A stretch of 28,267 nucleotides of DNA, from NCBI GenBank assembly GCA_964568625.1, contig CAZMQG010000020.1, positions 1 to 28,267 on the forward strand. Reading direction: 5' to 3'. The DNA is from JBAZAX01 sp964568625. GTDB lineage: Bacteria; Babelota; Babeliae; Babelales; RVW-14. Positions 1 to 9,427 of the stretch are shown piece by piece (within the stretch, counting starts at the first letter, position 1; every line of letters begins with the position of its first letter). The notes below the pieces were generated by a model that was not told the DNA's origin, searched no databases, and saw only the letters and a program-made list of their open reading frames with translations. Both the position numbers and the translations under genes were made by a program.

Positions 1-136
1 CATTATCAACGGCAATTCCTTGAGCTTGCCAGTTAGAAGGGCTGTATTTTGTCCAGTTTTCGTCAGCTTTTATAACAGTAAAAATATTGGTAAGTGATAA
101 AAATGCCAACACCAACGAAAGCAAATTTTTTCTCAT
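1..136 (-). CDS. Exported protein of unknown function, N-terminal 45 residues only
   Basis: This is a partial gene that reads leftward off the window edge. The first 45 codons are open, from an ATG at 136. A strong Shine-Dalgarno (AAGGAGAT at 143-150) sits upstream, which fixes the start. The protein begins MRKN followed by a hydrophobic stretch (LLSLVLAFLSLTNIFTV) and a likely signal peptidase site near IKA-DEN, so export is inferred. The mature part that can be seen (DENWTKYSPSNWQAQGIAV) is too short to assign to a family. The lon gene lies upstream in the same direction but is separated by a terminator, so this is probably an independent unit. Confidence 0.75.
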   Translation of the reverse strand, partial: MRKNLLSLVLAFLSLTNIFTVIKADENWTKYSPSNWQAQGIAVDN

Positions 137-364
137 AACTATATCTCCTTTAAAACTTTGGAAATAATACGAAACGTGATTTTATGGAATATTAATAAAA
201 TATTTCTGCCGTTTCTCCTTTCATAAAAAATGCACAACAAAATAAATTACATGATGTCAGAAGTCTAGACAAAACATTTGTTAGATTGCAAGACTTTGGA
301 TGAATAAAAAAAGCGTCCAGTATTTACTGGACGCTTGCATAGTTACTATAAATAAAAAATAAAT
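137..364. other. Intergenic region between lon and the partial exported gene
   Basis: AT-rich spacer. It holds the lon terminator (306-336) and the ribosome binding site of the leftward partial gene. A short inverted repeat AATATT-N5-AATATT lies around 188-204. I could not pick a convincing promoter for the leftward gene. Confidence 0.6.
306..336 (-). terminator. Rho-independent terminator of lon
   Basis: Reading the minus strand, AAGCGTCCAG and CTGGACGCTT form a perfect 10-bp stem around a 6-base loop. A run of seven T follows directly (the A run at 306-312 on the plus strand). It lies about 28 bases downstream of the lon stop, the expected place for its terminator. Confidence 0.92.
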
Positions 365-2788
365 TTATTTTTTAGATTTAGGCTTTTTACTTTTGTTAGA
401 GATTTTAGTTTTTGAACTTTTGGTAGTTTCTTGAACCAATTTTGCCGGTTCAAGAGCATTTACCAGCACATCATCCATTGACTCAGCATAGATTAATTGA
501 AGTGACTTATCCAGTTCAGTTTCAAATTCTTTTATATCCTTCGCATTGCTTTTGGGAACAATTACTTTGGTAAAGCCCATTCTTGATGCGGCCAAAAGTT
601 TTTCTTTTAGCCCTCCAACAGCAAGGACTCTGCCTCTAAGGGTAACCTCTCCAGTCATTGCGGTGTTGCAATGTACCGGTCTGTGCGTAAGCGCAGAGGC
701 TATTGCTGTACAAAGAGTTATTCCAGCAGAAGGGCCATCTTTGGGAATTGCTCCCTCAGGAACGTGTACGTGGATATCATGGTCTGAATAAAATCCATCT
801 TTTAATCCAAGTTCCTTTGCTTTAGATCTTATATAACTCATTGCGGCTTGTGCGGATTCTTGCATTACCTCCCCAAGTTGGCCTGTCAAGGTTAATCCGC
901 CTTTTCCCTTCATTACAGCAATTTCAACTTCAAGGACATCACCACCGACTTCTGTCCAAGCCAGCCCTGTTGCAAGTCCGATTGTATCTTCTCTTCGTTT
1001 GTCTTCACGTTTAAACTGAGGGGCTCCAAACCATTTTTCAATTAACTCATCATTGATTTCAATTGTGGTGAGCTTTTTATTTTTAAGTAAGCTTTGGATT
1101 GATTTTCTTAATATTTTAGCAATTACACGTTCAAGTTGGCGAACGCCAGCTTCTTTTGTGTACTCATCGATTAATCTTTTTAATGTTACATCACTTAAAT
1201 TAATTTTTTCTTTGTCCAAAGCATGTTCTTTGAGTAGTTTTGGAATTAGAAAATTTTTAGCAATGTCAGTTTTTTCTTCAAGTGTATATCCATTTAAATA
1301 GATGATTTCAAGCCTGTCCAGTAGTGGATAAGGGATACTATCTACGACGTTTGCTGTTGCAATGAACATAACTTTAGAAAGATCGTATTCAACTTCAAGA
1401 AAGTGATCAACAAATGCTTTGTTTTGCTCAGGGTCAAGTACTTCAAGCATAGCAGAGGCCGGATCACCTCGAAAATCAGCAGACATTTTATCGATTTCAT
1501 CCAAAACAATTACAGGATTTAAAACTTTTACTTTTTTCATTGCTTGAATTATTTTACCTGGCATTGCGCCGATGTATGTGCGACGGTGTCCACGAATTTC
1601 TGCTTCATCGCGTAAACCTCCAAGCGAAATTCTGACCATTGGTCTGCCTAATGCATCAGCAATTGCTTGAGCCAAGGATGTTTTCCCAACTCCTGGAGGG
1701 CCGGATAAACATATGATAGGTGAACGTTTTAACTTATCTCCGGCATATTTACGAGCAGCCAAGAATTCGATAACACGTTCTTTGGGTTTCTTCATGCTGG
1801 CATGAGAAGAATTTAATATTTGTTCTGCCTGAGTTAAACTTACAGTATCTTTTGATTCTTGTTTCCATGGTACTGTGAGTATCCAGTCGATATAATTACG
1901 ACTTACAGAGGCCTCCGGTGAAGTAGGTTGCATTTGTTCGAGACGTTTGAGTTCGGCTTCAACTTTTTCAAGAGCTTCATCAGGAAGGCCAAGCTTTTTA
2001 GCTTTTTTTCGAAGCTCGTTAATTTCCTGTTGATAGTCTTCTTTTCCAAGTTCGCGTTGAATTGCACGAAGCTGTTCTGTTAAATAATAATCTTTCTGAT
2101 GTTTTTCAACTTGGCTTTGTACTCGTTTTTTTATTTTTTTCTCTGCGCGAAGAATTTCGATTTCTTTTTTAAGTAAAACACATATGCGTACAGCGCGTTC
2201 TTGTAGGTCTACGGTTTCAAGAATTTTTTGACGTTCGATGAAATCAAGCGTCATCTGTACGGCAATTGTGTCAGTTAGATAATCAAGATCTTCAGGCCCA
2301 CGAAATAAACCAAGAATATCAGCAGATAGTTTTTCGTTGAGATAAACATATTCTTTAAATAAATCGTAAATATTACGCCACAGGGCTGCATTTTGGGAAG
2401 CATCTTGAATTTGTAGAGTTGGGAGATCTTGTGCTGTTACCCCGATAAACCCTTCTTCTTTCTTGAATTCAATAGCTTTTGATCGTGAAAGGCCTTCAAC
2501 TAGAATTTTTAGCGTGCCGTTTGGCATCCTGGCAATCTGAACAATAACCCCCCTGGTGCCGATTTCGAATAAATCTGATGCAGTAGGTTGTTCAGCATTC
2601 ATGGATTTTTGCGCAACAACAAAGACCTCTTTATTTGTGCGCATAGCAGATTCGACCGCTTTAATTGAAATTTCGCGACCTACAACTACCGGAATGATGC
2701 TTCTAGGCAAAGCAACAAGATTTTTTAGTGGTAAAACAGGTAAAAATACCGGTTCTCCATTTGAAACTAAGTTTTTTAAGTCTTCCAT
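365..2788 (-). CDS. lon: ATP-dependent protease Lon
   Basis: Lon is a hexameric cytosolic AAA+ serine protease that degrades misfolded and regulatory proteins. The 807 residues carry all expected parts in order. These are the N-terminal LON substrate-binding domain (about 14-210), a coiled-coil linker (about 220-300), the AAA+ module with Walker A GPPGVGKT (363-370), Walker B VIVLDEID (426-433) and sensor 1 ATAN (477-480), and the protease domain with catalytic Ser687 in DGPSAG and Lys730 in GGLKEK, 43 residues apart as in the family. The last 25 residues are a Lys/Ser-rich tail that is not part of the fold. Length matches typical LonA (about 780-820). It is transcribed alone, away from the transporter block, and ends at a clear terminator. 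No CIRCE or other heat-shock operator was seen. Confidence 0.98.
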   Translation of the reverse strand: MEDLKNLVSNGEPVFLPVLPLKNLVALPRSIIPVVVGREISIKAVESAMRTNKEVFVVAQKSMNAEQPTASDLFEIGTRGVIVQIARMPNGTLKILVEGLSRSKAIEFKKEEGFIGVTAQDLPTLQIQDASQNAALWRNIYDLFKEYVYLNEKLSADILGLFRGPEDLDYLTDTIAVQMTLDFIERQKILETVDLQERAVRICVLLKKEIEILRAEKKIKKRVQSQVEKHQKDYYLTEQLRAIQRELGKEDYQQEINELRKKAKKLGLPDEALEKVEAELKRLEQMQPTSPEASVSRNYIDWILTVPWKQESKDTVSLTQAEQILNSSHASMKKPKERVIEFLAARKYAGDKLKRSPIICLSGPPGVGKTSLAQAIADALGRPMVRISLGGLRDEAEIRGHRRTYIGAMPGKIIQAMKKVKVLNPVIVLDEIDKMSADFRGDPASAMLEVLDPEQNKAFVDHFLEVEYDLSKVMFIATANVVDSIPYPLLDRLEIIYLNGYTLEEKTDIAKNFLIPKLLKEHALDKEKINLSDVTLKRLIDEYTKEAGVRQLERVIAKILRKSIQSLLKNKKLTTIEINDELIEKWFGAPQFKREDKRREDTIGLATGLAWTEVGGDVLEVEIAVMKGKGGLTLTGQLGEVMQESAQAAMSYIRSKAKELGLKDGFYSDHDIHVHVPEGAIPKDGPSAGITLCTAIASALTHRPVHCNTAMTGEVTLRGRVLAVGGLKEKLLAASRMGFTKVIVPKSNAKDIKEFETELDKSLQLIYAESMDDVLVNALEPAKLVQETTKSSKTKISNKSKKPKSKK

Positions 2789-3163
2789 GAAATTTAGTTA
2801 AAAACCCTCTAGCTTTAATTTTTAAAATAAATTTATACAAGTTAATTTTACAAAACTAAAATTATAATGTAAATAACAATGTTTGAATGTAATTATAGGT
2901 AGGAATTTGGATTTTGATTAGATTTAGATAATAAATTAAATTGACGTTTTGTCTGTATGTTTTATACTTCAAATGAACGATTTGGCACTAAAAAGTGCAT
3001 ATTTTTTTCTAATATGAAATTTTGCTAATTTAATTTAAAAACCAAATTTAAAAATGGATTAATAGCTTAGCTCTATGGTAATATTGAAATTGTGTGTTTT
3101 GGGACGTTAATTATTTAGTTTATCCCAATATTAATTGAAAAAATCAAAATAAAAAGGAAGCTC
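2789..3163. other. Divergent promoter region between lon and ntt1
   Basis: This 375-base region has no ORF and very low GC. It carries a rightward sigma70-like promoter (2941-2968) and the ribosome binding site of the first transporter (AAGGAAG at 3154-3160). On the lon side there are several TATAAT-like boxes (for example around 2870), but none has a convincing -35 box at proper spacing. The lon ribosome binding site is also weak (AGAGGG about 17 bases before ATG). Confidence 0.6.
2941..2968 (+). promoter_or_regulatory. Putative sigma70 promoter of the transporter operon
   Basis: TTGACG (2941-2946) and TATACT (2963-2968) are separated by 16 bases, each one mismatch from consensus. They lie about 195 bases before the ntt1 start, which leaves a long 5' untranslated leader. 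The boxes are read directly. Activity is inferred. Confidence 0.5.
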
Positions 3164-4576
3164 ATGAGTATTAATTCCGGTGGGGCTGATAGTCCGATCG
3201 ATGCTTCAAAAACTCGCAAGGCCGTTCTTTTAAAGATATATTTTTTGGCCCAGACCTTTCTTTTGATGACAATTTGTCTTGTGATTTGGCGTCCGCTGAA
3301 GATATCAATTTTTTCTAAAATGGTTGGAGCTGCAAGTATTCCGAGTGCCAAGTTGTTTTCTCTTTTGTTTATAATTCCAATGATTTTATTTTATTCTGTG
3401 CTTGTTGATGTGTTAAGGCGTCATCAGCTGGTTTATTGGTTCACGATATTTCACGGCGTTATAGGTGTGATCTTTTACTTATTGATGTCGCATCCTGTTT
3501 ATGGAATTCAAAATACACTTGTAAGCCCAAGTCGATGGACTGGTTGGGCTTTTTATTTTTTTATGGAAAGTTTTGATGCTTTTTTTGCGACAACATTTTG
3601 GGCTTTTGCGGATTCGATTTGTAATCCAAAAGATGCGAGAAATTATTACGGATATGTGGTAGCAGGATCAAAAATTGGTGGAATATTTGGGGCTGGAGGT
3701 CTTTATTTAATTCTATCTCATACTTCTACAGCTACTCATTTATCGTTAATTCCAAACTCTCTTTTGTTTGGAAGTTGTGCGCTTTTTGTAGCGGCATTTT
3801 CAATTTATATATTGAGAAAAAGTGTGTCGCGTGGTTATATGCATGGATATGAGGCTGTTTATCAACTGGAAAAAACAAAGGAAAAAGTTGAGCGAACTTG
3901 GTTTGAAATTCTAAAAAGTCCAATTGATGGTCTTATTTTAATCATAAAAAATCCGTATGTTATGGGTATTTTTTCTCTTTGTGTTTTTTATGAGGTAACT
4001 GTTGTCATTTTCGATTTTATGCTTGCTTTAAATGCGGATGCAACTTATTCAACGGTTGGAGGAATGACTAGTTATTATGCATTTTATTATTTGATATATA
4101 ATTTGATTGGTTTAGGCGTTACCTTGTTTGGTACAACTCCGATTTTAAGAATTTTAGGGCTTAGATGGTCGCTATTTGTATTTCCAGTTATCTGTTTGAT
4201 TTTTTTAATAATTACTTTAATAAGTCCGACAACGGGAGTTATTTTTTGGGTACTTGTTGGATTAAGGGCGTTTAATTATGCGCTTAATCATCCAACCAGG
4301 GAAGTTTTGTATATCCCTACGACAAAAGAAATTAAATTTAAGGCTAAGGCGTGGACTGATGCGTTTGGATCTCGAATTGCCAAAAGCTTTGGATCAGTTT
4401 TTAATGTATGTTTACAAAGAGTTTCGCCATCTGTTGCTATGTTTTCCAGCTTGGGATTGAGTTTAGGCTTAACGTCAGTATGGATAGTAATAGTCTACTT
4501 TTTAGGCAAAATTCTTCAGGATGCGATAGATAATAAAAAAATCATTGGAGAGATTTTAACTTCAGATAAAAACTAA
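3164..4576 (+). CDS. Tlc/NTT-family nucleotide (ATP/ADP-type) transporter, copy 1
   Basis: This is a polytopic inner-membrane protein of 470 residues with about 12 hydrophobic segments. The family (Rickettsia Tlc, chlamydial Npt, plastid NTT) exchanges ATP for ADP or imports nucleotides, and marks energy parasites. Family-like stretches include RPLKISIFSKMVGA (43-56), PSAKLF (60-65) and the C-terminal block NHPTREVLYIPTTKEIKFKA (375-394) followed by GSRIAKSFGS, which parallels the DTSKEMAYIP...K.KGKA...GKS block of Rickettsia Tlc. It is somewhat shorter than Tlc (about 500 residues). A good Shine-Dalgarno (AAGGAAG) supports the ATG at 3164. A paralogue follows after 11 bases, so the two are probably cotranscribed. 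Whether it carries ATP/ADP or other nucleotides cannot be told from sequence alone. Confidence 0.88.
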   Translation: MSINSGGADSPIDASKTRKAVLLKIYFLAQTFLLMTICLVIWRPLKISIFSKMVGAASIPSAKLFSLLFIIPMILFYSVLVDVLRRHQLVYWFTIFHGVIGVIFYLLMSHPVYGIQNTLVSPSRWTGWAFYFFMESFDAFFATTFWAFADSICNPKDARNYYGYVVAGSKIGGIFGAGGLYLILSHTSTATHLSLIPNSLLFGSCALFVAAFSIYILRKSVSRGYMHGYEAVYQLEKTKEKVERTWFEILKSPIDGLILIIKNPYVMGIFSLCVFYEVTVVIFDFMLALNADATYSTVGGMTSYYAFYYLIYNLIGLGVTLFGTTPILRILGLRWSLFVFPVICLIFLIITLISPTTGVIFWVLVGLRAFNYALNHPTREVLYIPTTKEIKFKAKAWTDAFGSRIAKSFGSVFNVCLQRVSPSVAMFSSLGLSLGLTSVWIVIVYFLGKILQDAIDNKKIIGEILTSDKN

Positions 4577-4587
4577 TTGGAGAATGC

Positions 4588-5991
4588 ATGAGCGTGCGAT
4601 TTTTTGGGGTTGTTCGATCTTGGGTTGATAAATTCTTTGAGATCGAAAAAAACGATAGAATAAAATTTGTTAATTTAGCTGTAACATTCTTTTTTATTAT
4701 CGGTTCTTATTCAATATTAAGATCCTTAAAGGCTTCAATTTTTCTTGGCTTTGTAGGGCGAGAGTATCAGCCTCTCGCAAAAATAATAGCTTTAGTTATG
4801 TTGTTTCCTGTGATGTTTTTATATTCAAAAGTAGTTGATAAAGTTCGAAGATATCAAGTTGTACTTATTGTTTTTGTATTTTATGCCATAGGATGTTTGA
4901 TTTTTGCAGCAATATTTTTGCATCCCGTGTATGGAATAAGAAATACAATGACTTCGCCATATCGGATTATAGGTTGGTTATTTGAATTTTTTATGGATTT
5001 TTATCAAGCTTTAATCGTTTCAGGTTTTTGGAGCTTTGTTACATCAATAAGTACTCCTAATTTTGCAAACAAGACGTATGGAATGATTGTTGCTGCCTCA
5101 AGAATTGGTGGGATACTATCGACAGCGTTAGGTGTGTTATTGTTAAATAATACATTTTTAGAAGATTGGATGACTATTCCATTGATAGTCTTTTTAGGAG
5201 CAATTTTGCTCTTAGGGGCGGCATTTTTTTTGTATAGAATTGTTAAAAAAATTCCACGTGATGAGTTGCATGGTTATGAAGCTGCTTATGTGGCTAGTGC
5301 TCAAAAAGAACGAGCAAACAAGAAAACTGGAGTATTTGAAGGTCTTAGATTGATGATTACAGAACCATATGTTATGGGTATTTTTGGTATGGTTTGTTCT
5401 TTTGAAATAATCAATATAATTTTTGATTATAAAATGGAAGTTTTGATGTCGATAGAGACTCATAATAACGTGGCTGCTATGAGTCGGTTTATGTTGATTT
5501 ATACTGGATCATTTCAAGCGCTTAGTTTTTTCTTTGCTTTTTTTGGAGCAACTGCTTTCTTAAGATATGTTGGAATTAGAATTGGTGTTTTTGTTATGCC
5601 ATTGACAATGTTAGTTCTTGGATTTGTGCTTTTTTCATACCCAACTTTAAGTACAGTTTTTGTGGTTTTGGTAATTTCTAGAGCATTAAATTATGGTTTT
5701 AATAATCCAATGCGTGAAATACTTTATATTCCTACAATTAAGGATATTCAGTTTAAATCCAAGTCATGGATTGATTCATTTGGACGAACAATTTCAAAAT
5801 CATCAGGGTCTACAATAAATTTATTAACGGCTTTTCAGACTGTTGGAACGCAGGCGTTGTTAATGTTTGTGTTTATCTCTTCTGTTTCGTCGATATGGTG
5901 TGTAATTGCATATCTTATGGGTAGAAAATATGTCAAAACAGTTGAAAACAATGAAGTTATTGGCATAAGTAATAATGGCGATAATATCTGA
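4588..5991 (+). CDS. Tlc/NTT-family nucleotide transporter, copy 2
   Basis: This is the 467-residue paralogue of the preceding gene with the same multi-segment membrane topology. Shared landmarks are RSLKASIFLGFVG (45-57), LHPVYGIRNT (111-120), YGMIVAASRIGGI (164-176) and NNPMREILYIPTIKDIQFKS (372-391) followed by GRTISKSSGS. The two copies align end to end but clearly differ, so the duplication is old and specialisation (for example ATP/ADP exchange versus net import of nucleotides) is plausible but unproven. It starts 11 bases after copy 1 with GGAGA as ribosome binding site. The next gene, lysS, has its own promoter, so the operon probably ends here, although I see no hairpin terminator. 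Confidence 0.88.
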   Translation: MSVRFFGVVRSWVDKFFEIEKNDRIKFVNLAVTFFFIIGSYSILRSLKASIFLGFVGREYQPLAKIIALVMLFPVMFLYSKVVDKVRRYQVVLIVFVFYAIGCLIFAAIFLHPVYGIRNTMTSPYRIIGWLFEFFMDFYQALIVSGFWSFVTSISTPNFANKTYGMIVAASRIGGILSTALGVLLLNNTFLEDWMTIPLIVFLGAILLLGAAFFLYRIVKKIPRDELHGYEAAYVASAQKERANKKTGVFEGLRLMITEPYVMGIFGMVCSFEIINIIFDYKMEVLMSIETHNNVAAMSRFMLIYTGSFQALSFFFAFFGATAFLRYVGIRIGVFVMPLTMLVLGFVLFSYPTLSTVFVVLVISRALNYGFNNPMREILYIPTIKDIQFKSKSWIDSFGRTISKSSGSTINLLTAFQTVGTQALLMFVFISSVSSIWCVIAYLMGRKYVKTVENNEVIGISNNGDNI

Positions 5992-6008
5992 AAATGGTAT
6001 CTAAAGAA

Positions 6009-6037
6009 TTGCAGCAATTTTTACATTTCTATATAAT
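6009..6037 (+). promoter_or_regulatory. Putative sigma70 promoter of lysS-recJ
   Basis: TTGCAG (6009-6014), a 17-base spacer and a perfect TATAAT (6032-6037) lie about 60 bases before the lysS start in the 104-base gap after ntt2. Box match and spacing are good. Activity is inferred. Confidence 0.6.
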
Positions 6038-6095
6038 AAAAAATATTTTTACTATTGATATAAGTTACGTATTTTAAAAAAGATTGGTGGAAGCT

Positions 6096-7601
6096 ATGGA
6101 TAGAAAAGATCAAATCGACGCTAGTCAGATTACAGGAGAAGCGGTTGTAAATGAGCATGAAATTAGGCTTGCCAAAATTAAAGATATGATTGCAAATGGT
6201 AAGCGTCCGTGGCCCGCATTTAAACCTGTAGATATGACAACTCAACAAGTTATATCTGAATTTGAAAAAGATCCTCTTTCACCCAAAGTGAGTACAATTG
6301 CAGGGCGCTTGATAAGGTTAAGAGACCACGGTAAATCTTTTTTTGGGCATATTCAGGATCGAGCTGGGACCTTGCAAATTTATATCAAAAAAGATGAGGT
6401 TGGAGAAGCATCATTCGAAAACTTTAAAAAATTTGTTGATGTTGGCGATATCATTTGGTTAAAAGGAACGATATTTACAACAAAGACAGGCGAAATTACA
6501 TTAAAAGTATCAGAAGTTGATTTGATTAGTAAATGTCTGCATCCACTTCCAGAAAAATTTCATGGTTTAACGGATACCGAACAACGTTATCGTCAGCGCT
6601 ATCTTGATTTGATAAGTAACCCTGAAAGTAGAGAAAAATTTAAAAAACGTTCAGGTATTGTTCAGGCAATAAGAACTTTTTTACAAAATGCTGATTTTAT
6701 GGAAGTCGAAACTCCAATGTTGCACTCAATTCCTGGTGGGGCTGCAGCTAAACCATTTATAACACATCATAATGCATATGATATGGATTTGTATTTGCGT
6801 ATAGCTCCTGAGCTTTTTTTAAAAAGACTTGTAATTGGTGGTTTTGAAAGAGTGTTTGAAATTAATAGAAATTTTAGAAATGAAGGTGTTTCCACTAGGC
6901 ATAATCCGGAATTTACTACGCTTGAATTTTATATGGCGCATGGTGATTACAAATCTGGAATGGAATTAACTGAACAACTTATAAATTATGTTGTAAATAA
7001 AAACTTTCCATCACCAAAAATTATGTTTCAAGACAATATTCTTGATTTTACACCACCGTTCAAACGATTGACTATGGAAGATTCTTTGGTTCAGATTGGT
7101 GGTTTGACTAAAGAACAGATAAGTGAAAAAAATATAGATAATCTTCTTACTGAAAATAAAATAGAGATATCTTTAAAAGCTCCTTATGGTTCAAAAATAT
7201 TTGCATTGTTTGAACATTTTGTTGAAGGAAAGATTGTTCAACCTACATTTATTATTGGTTATCCAATTGAAACGTCTCCATTGGCCAAACGTGATGAAAA
7301 CAATCCAAATGTTGCAGCCCGTTTTGAATTGTTTGCTAGTGGCATGGAACTTGCAAATGGTTTTACAGAGTTAAATGATCCATTCGATCAGGCTGAACGA
7401 TTCAAAGCGCAAGTTGAAGCCAGAAAGTTAGGCGATCAAGAGGCTCATCATTATGATGCGGACTATGTTTTTGCACTTGAACATGCACTTGCTCCAACTG
7501 TTGGTGTTGGAATAGGAATTGATCGATTGGTTATGTTTTTGACTAATACCGGTTCAATTAAGGATGTTATTCTTTTCCCAACGCTCAAGCACGTAAAATA
7601 A
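6096..7601 (+). CDS. lysS: Lysyl-tRNA synthetase, class II
   Basis: It charges tRNA-Lys with lysine in the cytosol using ATP. The 501-residue protein has the LysU/LysS layout. An N-terminal OB fold (about 60-140, with GRLIRLRDHGKSFFGHIQDR) binds the anticodon. The class II core follows with motif 1 (FMEVETPMLHSIPGGAAAKPF region, about 201-221), motif 2 (FERVFEINRNFRNEG, about 250-264) and motif 3 (GVGIGIDRLVMFL, about 470-482). I chose ATG 6096 because GGTGG (6086-6090) sits just upstream. An in-frame TTG at 6084 would add four residues but has no ribosome binding site. recJ follows only four bases after the stop, so the two genes are probably cotranscribed. Length is normal for the family (about 500). 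Confidence 0.97.
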   Translation: MDRKDQIDASQITGEAVVNEHEIRLAKIKDMIANGKRPWPAFKPVDMTTQQVISEFEKDPLSPKVSTIAGRLIRLRDHGKSFFGHIQDRAGTLQIYIKKDEVGEASFENFKKFVDVGDIIWLKGTIFTTKTGEITLKVSEVDLISKCLHPLPEKFHGLTDTEQRYRQRYLDLISNPESREKFKKRSGIVQAIRTFLQNADFMEVETPMLHSIPGGAAAKPFITHHNAYDMDLYLRIAPELFLKRLVIGGFERVFEINRNFRNEGVSTRHNPEFTTLEFYMAHGDYKSGMELTEQLINYVVNKNFPSPKIMFQDNILDFTPPFKRLTMEDSLVQIGGLTKEQISEKNIDNLLTENKIEISLKAPYGSKIFALFEHFVEGKIVQPTFIIGYPIETSPLAKRDENNPNVAARFELFASGMELANGFTELNDPFDQAERFKAQVEARKLGDQEAHHYDADYVFALEHALAPTVGVGIGIDRLVMFLTNTGSIKDVILFPTLKHVK

Positions 7602-7605
7602 AAAG

Positions 7606-9333
7606 ATGCCTGAATTTATTCGAGGTATAAAATTTTTATGGAAAATAAAAGCATCTGATCATGCTGAAGTTCAAGAAATAGCGTATGCAAATAGTCTTAG
7701 CTTTCCAGTAGCTCAAGCGCTTTATAATCGTGGTTATGTAAATAGGGATCAGGTTCAAAATTTTCTTTTTAGTTCATTTGAAAAAGATGTTGGGCATCCT
7801 TCAAAATTTAAGGGTATGCAATTAGCGGTTGCACGAATTTTGGATGCGATTGAAAAGAATGAAAAGATTTTGATTTTTGGAGATTACGATGTTGATGGAA
7901 TAACATCAACATCACTACTTCTTGCCGCACTGATTCCATTTAATACACAAATTAATTATTTTCTTCCAATGCGTAGTGATGGGTATGGTTTATCTGCGTC
8001 AGCAGTACAACGTGCATTTGATGCCGGTTATAAACTTATCATAACTGTAGATAATGGAATTACGGCATTCGATGCTGCAATCAAAGCGGAGCAACTTGGA
8101 TTAGACTTAATTATCACTGATCATCACAGACCGCATGAGCAATTGCCTAACGCTGTTGCAATTATCAATCCCAATCAAAATGATTGTGAATATCCATTTA
8201 AGGAATTTGCCGGAGTAGGTGTTATTTTCAAATTAATAAGTTTAATTTATGAGCATAAAAATTTAGAGCTACCAGACAAAATTTATGAACTTTTAACACT
8301 TGGAACAATAGCCGACGTAACACCGCTTGTTGGTGAAAATAGATTTTGGGTAAAGTACGGTCTTGGGAAAGTTAATAAAAAGCGCAGTGTTGCATTTGAA
8401 GTTTTGCGTAAAAATGCAAGCTTGAATAAATCACTTTTTAGTTCTCTTGATATTGGTTTTATGATAGCTCCACAACTTAATGCTCTTGGCCGTTTGAGTA
8501 ATCCGCGACAAGCAGTAAGGTTCCTGATAAGTTCAGATTATGATGAGGTTGAAAGAATAGGCCAACTTTTAAAAGAGGTTAATGAGGCTCGTAAAAAAAT
8601 TGATCGTCAAATTTATGAAGAGGTTGAGTATACGATTCAAAATAGAGCAATTGATTTATCACAAGAAAATTTAATTTTAGCTGCAAGTCGAGATTGGCCA
8701 GCCGGAATAATTGGGTTAGTTGCAGGTAAGTTGGCTCAAAATTATGGCAAGCCTGCAATTTTACTGCATATTGATAAAAATGGAAATGCGGCGGGTTCAT
8801 GTAGGTCTGTTCCTGAAGTTAATATATTTGATGTTCTGCAGAGTTGCGAAGATTTATTAATAAGTTTTGGAGGACACTCTTTTGCTGCAGGACTTAAAAT
8901 TAAGCAAGAGAATTTACCTTTATTTAAGAAACGGTTTGAAGAAATAATATTAAAAACCGTTGCAGTAGATCAACTTGTTCCCAAGCTTGAAATTGATGGA
9001 ACAGTACAACTTCCTGAGTTAAACAAAAAACTTATTTCGGATCTTGAGCAACTTGAGCCGTTTGGAAATCAAAATCCTCAGCCAATTTTTTTAATTAAAA
9101 ATGTTTCGCAACTTAAGCCCCCAATGTTATTAAAAGACTTACATGTTAAGTGCACTGTTTTTGCGGATGGGGTTATCAAGCCTGTTATTTTTTTTAATCG
9201 TCCGGAACTTTTTAATATTTTGGCATCGTTGGAAGATAAACCATTTAATATTGCAGGATATGTAACAAAAAATGAATGGGATGGGGTTGTTCAAATTGAA
9301 TTACAGGGTTTAGATGTGCAAATAGCCCAATAA
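7606..9333 (+). CDS. recJ: Single-stranded-DNA-specific 5'-3' exonuclease RecJ
   Basis: RecJ degrades single-stranded DNA 5' to 3' in recombinational repair and mismatch repair. The 575-residue protein has the DHH phosphoesterase motifs DYDVDG (93-98), VDNG (148-151), TDHH (171-174) and GTIADVTP (233-240), which supply the metal ligands. The DHHA1 domain follows, with SCRSVPEVN (398-406) and FGGHSFAAG (421-429), and then a C-terminal OB-type region (about 455-575). Length equals that of typical RecJ (about 575). It begins four bases after lysS. The ribosome binding site is weak (AAAAAG), which fits translational coupling to lysS. Key residues all appear intact. Confidence 0.96.
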   Translation: MPEFIRGIKFLWKIKASDHAEVQEIAYANSLSFPVAQALYNRGYVNRDQVQNFLFSSFEKDVGHPSKFKGMQLAVARILDAIEKNEKILIFGDYDVDGITSTSLLLAALIPFNTQINYFLPMRSDGYGLSASAVQRAFDAGYKLIITVDNGITAFDAAIKAEQLGLDLIITDHHRPHEQLPNAVAIINPNQNDCEYPFKEFAGVGVIFKLISLIYEHKNLELPDKIYELLTLGTIADVTPLVGENRFWVKYGLGKVNKKRSVAFEVLRKNASLNKSLFSSLDIGFMIAPQLNALGRLSNPRQAVRFLISSDYDEVERIGQLLKEVNEARKKIDRQIYEEVEYTIQNRAIDLSQENLILAASRDWPAGIIGLVAGKLAQNYGKPAILLHIDKNGNAAGSCRSVPEVNIFDVLQSCEDLLISFGGHSFAAGLKIKQENLPLFKKRFEEIILKTVAVDQLVPKLEIDGTVQLPELNKKLISDLEQLEPFGNQNPQPIFLIKNVSQLKPPMLLKDLHVKCTVFADGVIKPVIFFNRPELFNILASLEDKPFNIAGYVTKNEWDGVVQIELQGLDVQIAQ

Positions 9334-9349
9334 ATGAATATATTAAAAT

Positions 9350-9378
9350 TTGCGTATTTAAGATTTATTTGATAGTAT
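9350..9378 (+). promoter_or_regulatory. Putative promoter of the secreted ankyrin gene
   Basis: TTGCGT (9350-9355), a 17-base spacer and TAGTAT (9373-9378) lie 50 bases before the gene start in the 94-base gap after recJ. The match is moderate, but the spacing is ideal. Confidence 0.45.
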
Positions 9379-9427
9379 TTTCCCCCTCTAAAAATATTTT
9401 GTTACGAATCAAATTGAATAGGATTTT

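Noticed and set aside
3115..3351. 78-codon minus-strand ORF over the start of ntt1
   Set aside because: It is antisense to the conserved transporter N-terminus and has no supporting signals.
6084..6095. TTG start four codons upstream for lysS
   Set aside because: There is no ribosome binding site before it, while GGTGG stands at the right place for ATG 6096.
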